DNA from: Viola odorata
Taxonomy: Eukaryota > Streptophyta > Magnoliopsida > Malpighiales > Violaceae
Assembly (NCBI GenBank): GCA_963691705.1
Contig: OY829542.1
Location: 61,528,427 to 61,592,426, forward strand
Reading direction: 5' to 3'
DNA length: 64,000 bases
This document shows, one piece after another, positions 32,267 to 45,326 of the stretch (positions within the stretch are counted from its first letter, which is position 1; the number at the start of each line of letters is the position of its first letter). The notes below the pieces were generated by a model that did not search any database, was not told the origin of the DNA, and saw only the letters and a list, made by a program, of their open reading frames with translations. The position numbers and the translations under genes were made by a program.

Positions 32267-35057
32267 TCTTTCCTTTCCGATTGAACCAGAAGGATAAGGC
32301 AGTATAGGATGACTTTGTTTGACTATATAATACATTGTCTGCCGTCTGAAAACTAAAAAGGCTTGAGCCCAAAATCTAAAGCCCAAAACTGGATGGGAGT
32401 AAAGTGATAGTAGTTTCTAATCAAGGCTGTAAGAACCACACGGAGCTCAAAACGGGTGAGGTGAGAGGTTTATGGTTTTAAGGTTAAATCGTGATCGGAT
32501 CGCAGTAAAATTGGTATTTTAAAAAAGAGAAATTTAGGATTGTAATATAGTGTATTTTTAAATAATTTATTTTAAAAAATATATCAAAATATTTCTACTA
32601 AAAAAATATCAAAATACTCATTCAAAAAAGTTCTAAATCAAATAACATTTTAGATTATTAATAAATAAATTAAAATATAAAATAATAAATAATTTATATT
32701 TTAATAAATGTATATATGGTTTCATTCAATTTGATTAAGTTTATAAATTTTCTGATTATGAAAAAATAATACATTGAATGTGAAGTATAGAATGATAAGA
32801 TAATGATATATTTTTAAATTAATTTTCTGATCTTACATTAAATGTATATTAAAGTTTTATTTTGATAAAATGTATTAAATATCTAGGAAAATTTGAATTA
32901 TATACCATAAATAAAAACTAATTTATTAATTACCTAAAATTAAATACTACAATATATATTAATCATTGTATATTTGGAGGTTTTGAGATTTTATGTCAAT
33001 TAATTTTGAAAACTTTATTTATCCGGTTTTTTTAATATATAGTATATATATATTGAATAAATGGAGAATAAAATCACAAATTTATGTTTGAGTGATGCAA
33101 GTAACTTTTGCACCACGTTAACTATGTATTCTCAAAAATATACTCCATAGCACGTACTGTGGCTATAAGCTTATTATTATATTATATGCCCATTTTCATA
33201 TGATGCAAATGAGTTCTGCGGTTGTAATATATTTAATATAAAAGACGTGCCGCAATTCCATGGACACCACTCTCAATATACTATTTTTTTTCTCGGGTAT
33301 AATCTCATTCGAACGTTATTAGATTTTCAAATAATGACAATTCTCTCGTTATGTATGGCTTTTTCATTTTCAACTCGAATTCGAGATATTAATTAAGGAT
33401 GAGTAAATACCTACGATCAAGGTTGGTACTCGGAATAGTAATTAATCTTATAATTACGACGATAAACAATAAAATAAAATAAATACTCGAATGGTATATA
33501 ACCAAATCCAACTAGTAATTTCGAAATAGCCTACGTATCTGTTTGTAATTTAAAATTCTTCCCTCTTTAAAACATTTCATTTGCTTTAATGTTGTACACA
33601 CCTACCTACTCACCTCTTATATTAATTTCTAGTGACAGAAACACAAATAAAAGTGATCCGACAAGATCATATCGTAGACTTCCTCATCGAATTAAACAAG
33701 AATAAAAGAAAAAATCCATTTGAATAAAAAAAATATTAAAAAAATGAACAAAATCGGATCATTAAGAAATAATAAAATAAAGGACCAAGTAGACAAGAAG
33801 AACTGGTCGCCATGTATTATGCAAAACGCGGGCCATAATTTTCATCGTCAAAACAAGCAAATCAATGTATAATTTCTTTCCTCATATGTAATTAGGAGAT
33901 AAGCTCGATTCGAATCCGAGATCTTTAAGTTATTGGTAGATTGTAATAACAAGAAGTACCATTAATTACATTCCTTTCCTCGTTTGTATAATGTAATTAT
34001 TGGACTAAAACACGAGACTAAATTTTTATGATTTTCAAAAAATACCACTAAATTACTCATTCTGTACTTAAATAAATAACAGTTTAATAATTTTCATATA
34101 AACTAAGGTAATGCTTAATCATGATTTTTAAGCATAATCTTGTTCTTAAACAACCATTTATTCTCCCCATATTAAATAAATTTTACACTATAAATTCATC
34201 AATGTACATTAAAAAATTATTTTAAAAAATGATAAAATTTTAAAAAAATATTTCTTAAAAACAATTTTTTTTAATAAATATGTCATTTATTTTGGAACGA
34301 ATGGAGTATAAATAAACAATATTTATATTAAATAAATAATATGCACATGAGGTTGTAATTTTACGAAGGAAATTTAAATTGTGGGAAATCCCTAAATAGA
34401 GATTTAAAACTGATTTTTAAGAACAAGAGAACTTATGATTGGGGGGATAATTTCACACCCTAAATTGTGAGAAATTCTTCACACATTTCATTAAGTGGTT
34501 AAAGTGGCACTAACAATCACTAACACACTAAAATCCATAAAGGAAGTGGTTAAAACAACTTTCTAAAAACGGACACTAACACATAAATAGGTTTTTTTTT
34601 TAAATGGAACTTTAATTAAGTCAAATTATGTAGTATAAAAAATGCTATCAACTTGGAGCATACCCTATCCAAATTAAAAATTAGAGTAAACCTAGCTAAT
34701 TCATGCGTTGGAATATTACAACAGATGATGAAAATTGCATCGAGGGTTCGTTCTGACCATTTGCATCACATCCTAAAGAATTAACCTGGTATAACCTAGA
34801 GGCAAGATCATGTAACTTTTTTTTTAAATAGATAATATAATTATCTCATTAGAAAACTTCTAGAAAATTGACAATTTCATTTTTTTTGTCACGAGTTTAC
34901 TACTACTAGTTTAAATTAATATAAAAAATGTACAAATAATTTACAGAAATTGCCAACGGGCTAGGTAACACCGTGATCACGCGAAATTACTACCATGTTG
35001 CCGCACATCCACCAAAAAGGGAAAAAAGAAAAAGAAAAAGGCAACACAAAATTCATG
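32267..35057. other. AT-rich spacer between HD-domain and one-TM protein genes
   Basis: The promoter of the HD gene, then 2.5 kb of strongly AT-rich DNA with only chance frames. It contains one degenerate Stowaway-like element (34,057-34,306). No gene recognised. Confidence 0.5.
34057..34306. mobile_element. Degenerate Stowaway-like MITE, ~250 bp
   Basis: The left end CTCATTCTGTACTTAAATAA and the complement of the right end TTATTTTGGAACGAATGGAG are imperfect inverted repeats with TA on both outer sides. The match is weaker than in the other elements, so it is probably old. Confidence 0.5.
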
Positions 35058-36119
35058 TCAAGAAAAGGACCGGTGGTTCCTCTTTAATAACCCTTCCAAA
35101 ACCACCTTCTTCTTGTGCTCCTCCGAGTCAAAATCCGGTTCGCCCGGAACCAAACTGGCCGTTCCCGAGATCTCGGCGGCATGCGAAACAACCACATCTT
35201 TCAACCGAGGAACAAAGTAAAACCATGCAGACGTGCAGAGAATGGCGCATAACCGACCCCATAACAACATTATTACCAAAGTCACCGCAATAATTGACAT
35301 TCCGACAATTGGGTCCACCTTTTTCGCATTTGCAATACTGTTCTTTTTCTTCCGCGTCACCCGAGCAACCGCCGGCTTGTTTTCAACAGCCACCCGTTGG
35401 GGTTGGGGTTGTGGCAAGTAAGAGGCAGAACTCGGCATCGAAAGGGTTCGATTTGGTTTCGGCTTGGGCGAGGCAACGTGCGGTGAACCGGGAAGGCTGT
35501 TGTTGTTCCCGGTTCTTAAGGAGTCTATTCTCGACCGGAGTGACAACCGTTTCGAAGCACACGTGTCGTCCTTAGAAGAAACCACGTCGGGATCCGAGCG
35601 TTTCCCATTCTCACAGATTATTGCAGTGGCCTGAACCAAAAATCAAAAAAAAAAAAAAGGAATTTCAGTTTTTACTTTTTATGTACTACATGTCGTCGTT
35701 GAAACAATTTGGAGGAGGAAAGGAAGTCCAGTTCCGTTACAGTTACACATATAGTCACATACCTCAAGGTTCCTTCTCTCCTTAGGTGTTTGATCCGAAT
35801 CGGATTTAGTGCGTTTTGGTGGAGTCGGGTTCTGATGACGTGGCGTCTCCTGATTGGACTCCGAATTGGCGTTACTATTGGATTTTGTCCACTTGAACTT
35901 TGACTTTTTGGATGGACGGAGAAGGCTACTGTTCCGCTGCACTTTCTCCGTTGAATTAGCGTCGACGGGGACCGTTTTGGCGGAGGGGCCGTTGAACTGA
36001 AACCTCTTACGCTTGTTAGAATCGGGTCGGCCCACAATCTTGTCGGGGTTTTGGTCGGGAAACCCGAAACAACAGAGGAAACGACGGGGAGTTTTGGTTT
36101 TAAGATGAAAACCGTCCAT
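35058..36119 (-). CDS. Unknown plant protein with one C-terminal membrane segment
   Basis: Two exons: complement(join(35058..35630, 35763..36119)), 309 aa, phase 0. The N-terminal two thirds are basic, Ser/Pro/Asn-rich and probably disordered, with Lys/Arg clusters (KRKRF, KKSKFKWTK, RVTRKKKN) and repeated PQPQPQ. A hydrophobic segment follows at about 227-258 (IVGMSIIAVTLVIMLLWGRL). Then comes a short acidic-basic tail with a SEEHKKKVVLEGLLKRN helix. The layout suggests a single-pass membrane protein with a long soluble N-terminus. I do not recognise a named family. The ATG lies in ccATGG context and the splice sites are GT-AG. Confidence 0.75.
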
Positions 36120-36559
36120 GGAGAGAAGAACGGAGGAGAGAAATCGGCATGGGGTTGGAGAGGATATGGATGGATGGATGGAGGTATTGAACTATTATTA
36201 TTGATTGATGTTAGGAGTAGTCATTAAATGTTTTGATTAATTAATGGTCAAAACACTTTTAAAAAATGAAATATCACTTGGAATATTGATATCATTTTCT
36301 TTTTGTTATTTATTCGCCATGCTGTAAATGTAATTGAGTTTTCTTTTTTAAAATTAAAAAAGAAAATAAGAAAAATATATTAATGGAAAATAAAATAGGA
36401 ATTTTGGAGTCTGGTTTAATTGTTGTATATTGGTCGACTTGGACTTTGTAAGCATGATTGATGAGGGAGGGGAGTCGTTGCTCTTTACACGTTTTCACCT
36501 TGTCCACGTCTTCCCTTGCAACTGCTTAGTTGGATCGGATAGATTACATTATTAGCGGT

Positions 36560-36980
36560 AATTATAGTCTTAAAGTTTTTCTTCTTATATTAGTCTTTCA
36601 TAATGCCTCCTTTAAAAATTTTGGACGTAATAGTCCTTAAAGGTCTATTATTTTTATTTTAATCTTTCATATTTGCTTCTTAAAATTTTGAATTCTCTCA
36701 TAATGATCATTAAAGTTTTATTATTTTTACTTTAATCCTTCGTATTTACTTCATAAAATTTTAAATTCTTTCATAATAGTCCTTAAAATTCTATATTTAC
36801 TTTAATATTTCATATTTGCTTCCTAAAATTTTGAATCCTCCATAATAGTCCTCAAAATTTTATTATTTTTACTTTAATGCCTCAAATTCCTTTCTACTTT
36901 TTAAAATTATCTCATAATAGTCCTTAAAGTTATTTTTTTTTTACTTTAATTATTCATATTTACCTATTAATGAATTTTTT
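36560..36980. repeat. Degenerate tandem repeat, ~72-bp period, about 5 copies
   Basis: The phrase CATAATAGTCCTTAAA-TTATT recurs with starts near 36,629, 36,702, 36,774, 36,843 and 36,915. Each is followed by TTACTTTAAT.CTTCATATTTGCTT and TAAAATTTTGAATTC. Copies differ by about 15-25 percent by eye. No coding frame. Confidence 0.7.
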
Positions 36981-37773
36981 TTAGCCCCCTAAAAATATTC
37001 CAAACTGTGCCACTGCTCTTGTATGTCGAAGGCAAAGAGAACAACCGAAGGTAATTAGAAAAACAATTTATTGGGTAATTCTAAAATCCATGGCAACTCA
37101 CGCTATATAGCTTAATTATATATACACACGCGCTAATGAAAGGAAAAAACAAAGCTATTACACCAATATATATAGTTCACGGGAATAAAATACTCGTATT
37201 ATCTCCTAAAAAATTTAAAAGCATACGAGATAAAGCGAATCAAGAGAACCAAGAATAAAATGCTCGTACTATCTGCTTGTGAAAGAAGAGAAAAACACTA
37301 ATTAGTTCGTGCATCATTTATTAGTATCTATTATTTTTGACAGTCTTGATGGTTTTTCCAGTGAGGAGCAGACATCCCAAATCTAGTTGCAGGATTGTAC
37401 CCAGTCAATTAGAAGCATAACTTAAATTTGAACCTGCAACTTCCTCTGTTCTTCCACTCTCTCTCTTATTCATTATAAATAGACACCAAAAATAGCACTC
37501 TTAGAAGTAATGAAACAACTTGCTTTTAACATGGAAAACTATCATGATCATGAAGTAATGGAAGAGAGTATAGTTGATGGGGGCATTTTAGAACATATAA
37601 GATAGTAATTTAATTAATTAGTGCATATCGTTTTTACGACAGATCATGAATTTAATCTTTTATGATAATTAATAATATACCCAATAATATTACTTTTTTA
37701 TAAAAATAGCTCGCACTTTGAGAAATTTTGGGATGCCATGCCCCCTAGTTACATGTAGCACTGCCCCTCCATG

Positions 37774-38441
37774 TAGGGATGGCAATGGGTACCCATACCC
37801 GCATACCCGTCCATAACTATACCCGCAATTACCCGCTTGTGGGTATGGTTTGGGTATGGATAATACCCGCATTTATAATTGCGGGTATAATTGGGTATGG
37901 TACCCGCACAATACCCGTAAAATACCCGCATTTTTTTCAACTTCTTTGAAGAAAAAAAATTCCTTAGTTTTGTCTCTCTCCTCTTTCCTCTCTCTCATCT
38001 TTTTAATTTTTCTTTCGTAATAAAAACTCAATATTCTTGGTTAATACTTTGAAAAAAATAAATTAAAAATTATAAAAACATAATCTTTATCTCAAGATGA
38101 GTAATTAGACATCCACTTTTCATATTTTTCTTAATTTTTTTATAAATGAGTTTTACGGAATATGATGCTATAAAAAAATAATATAAATAAAATAAAATAA
38201 TAGTAAATTTTTACTTAATTATAAAAAAATAAAAATTTGGTGAAATAATTTTATTAAGTTAAATAATAAATAAGTAAGTGTAATTGGATATCCATTACAT
38301 ACCCAATTGGGTATTGGGCATATTGGGTATGGATAATAATGGATATTTAGTTGCGGGTATGAGTTGGATATTTACCCATACCCGTCCATACCCACTTTAA
38401 CATACCCATACCCGCCCATACCCGCCCAATTGCCATCCCTA
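37774..38441. mobile_element. hAT-type MITE, 668 bp
   Basis: Perfect 13-bp terminal inverted repeats: TAGGGATGGCAAT at the left, ATTGCCATCCCTA at the right. Both ends continue into runs of GGGTA/TACCC units (TACCCATACCCG). Flanks are CCTCCATG (37,766-37,773) and CCTCCATA (38,442-38,449), an 8-bp target duplication with one mismatch, which fits hAT. The centre is AT-rich and non-coding. Confidence 0.8.
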
Positions 38442-38829
38442 CCTCCATATAAGGTTTCGGTCTGACACATCAACATCAACATGTAAAATAAGCGTTAGTA
38501 AATTAGTAATGTCTATAATTAACATCTATACACATTTATATATCTTATGAAGAATATCTTTTTATTGTTCTTTAAAAGAATGAAACACACCTAATTTATA
38601 AGTAGGTACATCAATTGAGAATTGTTCTAATTAAATTATAGGTATTTGGTTCAAGCTCAAGGTATATATATTTGTGTTAAAATTTGTGCGAAAGAGTTTT
38701 TCTGACCTTTGGAATCCTACCTTGTTTGAGTCTAGATTAGTCGCACCTAATGTGGTGATTCGATTACCGGATGGTCTCTCTCGATAAAAATTAAACTTTC
38801 ATGGTTGTATCTCTTTTATTCTATTAATT

Positions 38830-39120
38830 AACTAGCAATTCAACGCGGAACTCGAGTTTTATTGAGATTTTTTTACGAATACGAGTACTGAATTGATTAG
38901 TAAGAGGTTTAATTGGTTTTTTTCACGAATATAATGACTAAATTAATCATGTAGGAGTTTTATTGAAGGTTTTTTTTATAAAAAACATAGACTAAATTAA
39001 TTGTAAAGGTTGAATTGAAAGTTTTTTACAAATATAGGGACTGAATTAATTATTAAGGAGTTAAATTAAATTTTTTTATATGAATATAAAGATTGAATTA
39101 ATTATGTAGGGATTTGATGG
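38830..39120. repeat. Degenerate ~60-bp repeat units, same family as at 18,790
   Basis: Four to five units of 'TTTTTTACGAATA.AGGGACTGAATTAATTATTAAGGGGTTTAATTGAA' type. The match to 18,790-18,990 in unit length and wording shows a shared origin. Confidence 0.5.
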
Positions 39121-39670
39121 GAAATCGTTCACCAAGAAATGGACTAAATCAATAAATTAAATTCATTTAGAATGTTATTTTCATATGTGGTGTGCTACTG
39201 GTATTGTTGCTACCAGAATTTTAACATTTTTGCCATAGTACCTGCATTTTTTATATTTTTTTGGTCCCATTATTAACTCGGTAGTTTTTATTTAATCTCG
39301 ATTCCTTTTATTGTTATTTCTGTCTATTTGCTATTTATTTTATTTTATTTAGTGTCGTTTTATTTTATTTCGTATTTTAGTATTTTTTTCATTCGAACTT
39401 CTATTGGGAGCAACGAGATTTCTTTCATTCTCATCATCCACCGTTGGATATGTTTGACTCCCATCCTCAAACAGATCAATGGTTCCCTTTCCCTCTCCAT
39501 TTTTCCTCATCAATCCACTCCCATCACCTCTGCCGATCACTGTTGCTCATCATCAAACATTCAAACTTGGGGACCACGATCACTGTTGCTCCTCACTCTT
39601 CCTTGCTGCCCACGCCGGTCACAATCTCACTCTCCCTTGCTCCCCACGCTCACGAGCTCATCACCACCCC

Positions 39671-39678
39671 TATAAATA
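39671..39678 (+). promoter_or_regulatory. TATA box of the eL42 gene
   Basis: TATAAATA in ccccTATAAATActccc, followed by a CT-rich leader (TCTCCCTCCTACG, CTCACTCACTCTC) as is common for ribosomal protein genes. A likely 5'-UTR intron runs from AACAAG|GTTAG (~39,796) to a CAG at ~39,950, ahead of the ATG at 40,002. Confidence 0.55.
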
Positions 39679-40001
39679 CTCCCTTCCTCACTACCATTTT
39701 CTTCACCAATTCACACGCTCTCCCTCCTACGAATTCACACACTCACTCACTCTCAATCCCACGCTCTCTATCCCGCTCTCGGCAACTCAAACAAGGTTAG
39801 TTCACTGCTCTGCTTCAATTAAGTTAATAACTGCATTTTCAATAAAAGGAATCGAAAACCAAGCAAGCCTGGCGCCGATCTGAACTTAAAATGAAATAAA
39901 GGCTAACCCTAATAGTAATATCATTTCCAATTCGTCTCCTCCTCATTTCAGCTCATTGTTTCGTCGAAGCAGCGAAAAGCTCTCTCGCGTCGTTCTCAAC
40001 C

Positions 40002-42894
<2,893 letters not shown>

Positions 42895-43026
42895 AAACTT
42901 CTTTTCTCATTTCCTTAGATGGAGTTTAAAATTGTTGTTCCAAGTGATTTAATGGAAGAAATAGAACCTGGAGGAATTAACTTGTCATGTTCTCTTTCTT
43001 TGCTATTAATTTCTTCTAACTTGTTA

Positions 43027-43286
43027 CTCCCTCCGGTCCCAAAAGAATGTCTTTCTCGCATCCCAATATTCAGTAGGAAATGCATATCGAGGAAGCCGGA
43101 TGAGGTACTATTTGACCCCAAAAAAATCCGAAATTTTTTGTGAACGTACGTTAAGGATTAACGTACTTCCCAGAAAAAATTAGGGGCAAAATTGTCTCAA
43201 ATAGTAGGTCTGCCGGCCGTTTTAAGATACGTGCCGAAACAGTAAAAGCAAAAGCTAAAACGACATACATAGGAGACCGGAGGGAG
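43027..43286. mobile_element. Stowaway-like MITE, 260 bp, with empty site in copy 1
   Basis: Ends are CTCCCTCCGGTCCCAAAAG and the complement of AGGAGACCGGAGGGAG, flanked by TA on both sides. Copy 1 reads CTTGTTAGCTGTGTG at the same place (around 40,277); here it reads CTTGTTA-element-TAGCTGTGTG. Thus the TA was duplicated on insertion and the insertion happened after the eL42 duplication. Internal AACGTACGTT and AAAATTGTCTCAAATAGT link it to the elements at 19,811 and 20,594. Confidence 0.9.
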
Positions 43287-43426
43287 TAGCTGTGTGTCTG
43301 GATTTGTGGCGCTTGTGTTCATAAGTTGTATATTCCTGGTAAAACATTGATTACTGAGTGCCACAACATGGATCATGGTGTTTGATAATATGACTCCCCG
43401 TTGAAGATTTTACAAATTGATACTTA

Positions 43427-44375
43427 GACTATCCACAGCAGTGGGTGTCAAATTTAGGGTGTTATTTACTTTTTCTCCTGCCACATCAGTTTAACACCCA
43501 ACCAAATTTTCAAACAACACCCAGTTCTCACAGCAATGTGTTTTTCAGGTTGTTATTCACTTTCTCTCCCTTCCACATCAGCTTTCCACTAACTTTCATT
43601 TCTTTTTCTTATTGTATGTTTTACTGTTTTAATTGTGTGTTTTATTTTTGAAATGTGTATTTTATTTTCAAATTGTGTGTTATTTTGAATTATTTGTGGG
43701 TTGTGAAAGTGTATGTTCATTTCAATAATTTCGTTCAAATCACATGTGGTGTTTTGAGTAATTATAGATCTCAAAAAATAAAAATATTTTTTAAATTATT
43801 TTGAGTAATTATTATGAAAAAATGCATTTAAAAAAGAAAAAAATGAAAAAAAATGTAAAAAACTTGAATTTTTTTTAGTGTTCAAATAATACAAACCTAG
43901 TCTCAATTTATAGATCTCAAAAAATTAAAAATAATGGTATATTTTTTATAAAATTATTTTGCGTAATTATTATGAAAAAAACCATTTAAAAAAGAAAAAA
44001 ATGAAAAAAAATGTAAAAAACTCTAATTGTTTTTTGTGTCCAAATAATACAAACCTAGTCTCTATTTATAGATCTCAAAAAATTAAAAATAATGGTATAT
44101 TTTTTATAAAATTATTTTCATTATTTATTATAAAAAACTCCATTTAAAAAATGAGGGAAAAAAAGAGAGAAAGAAATCGGTGGCCAATGACAGCCCTGCA
44201 GCGCACGCGTGGCGCGCTGCCATTGGTCCATCTAATTTTTTTATTTTTTATAAATAAGTTGACAGTGGGAGGATCCACTGTCAGAAAAACTAATTTTGAC
44301 ACCCGAATGCTCCTCCTCCGCAAAAACTCATTGCTGTACCAAATAACACCCAAAAACACATTGGTGTGAATGGTC
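43427..44375. mobile_element. PIF/Harbinger-like MITE, 949 bp, with empty site in copy 1
   Basis: The left end GACTATCCACAGCAGTG and the complement of the right end, GACCATTCACACCAATG, are terminal inverted repeats. TTA flanks both sides (43,424-43,426 and 44,376-44,378). Copy 1 reads ATACTTAGACAGCAG without the insert (around 40,420), which fixes both borders. A 3-bp TTA duplication fits PIF/Harbinger. Inside are about 2.7 copies of a ~150-bp unit starting TAGATCTCAAAAAAT (near 43,765, 43,911 and 44,069). Non-coding. Confidence 0.85.
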
Positions 44376-44667
44376 TTAGACAGCAGCCAAGTTGGACAGC
44401 AGCAAAGTTGGACAGCTGTTGGTCATGATAGTTAGTCTACAATGTTAGCTGTAACTGTAGAAATATGTTAGTTGTAGTTGTGTATAAATACCCCCTAGTC
44501 TCTCTTGTACTATTAATCAAGCAATTTAAGCAATTCTTCGTATCTTTCATTTGCTTCATCAATTCTTACACTCCCGAAAGATATGATTTTTTTGTCAGGC
44601 AGCGTAATGTGGTGGTGGTGTTCTTTTTCTGTATTATTTTTTAATTGATTGGGCATCTATTTCATAG

Positions 44668-44901
<234 letters not shown>

Positions 44902-45326
44902 TAATTTCACAGGTCTACACATGGTTTATTGGACCATTGATGTTTTCGTTGAAGCTAATTAGTTGGTAGTTGATAGTTGATACTCTATTAAGAGTGATCT
45001 TGTTACCACAGCAATAGTTCTCTCAATTGTTTGCAACTTTTCTCTTGAGGAGGCCTATGATGCTTTAATTTTTGCCGACATTGTCTGATTGTCTCTTAAC
45101 CTATGATAGAGACATATAAAAAATCTTGACCTGAGGCCTCCTGCTCTATCCCCTTCTTCTTTGCATCAGTTTCTTTTTACTTTGATACTATAAGTATTGT
45201 TTGAGAATTTCAATATCAAAATTTTATTACTTCCATTGGGATACGTGTTTTATCAGCCTTATTTTTTCCTTTAAGGTTGCTGATGATGTTTCATTATTTG
45301 TCTGCATTGTCCTGCAACTTTTCTCT

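Larger units (their letters stand above)
36120..40001. other. Repeat-rich spacer before the eL42 gene
   Basis: Holds a ~72-bp tandem repeat (36,560-36,980), an hAT MITE (37,774-38,441), ~60-bp repeats (38,830-39,120) and the eL42 promoter with leader (39,440-40,001). Otherwise AT-rich with no gene. Confidence 0.55.

Noticed and set aside
33895..33930. GATTCGAATCC resembling a tRNA T-loop
   Set aside because: No A box, no acceptor stem and no anticodon arm around it.
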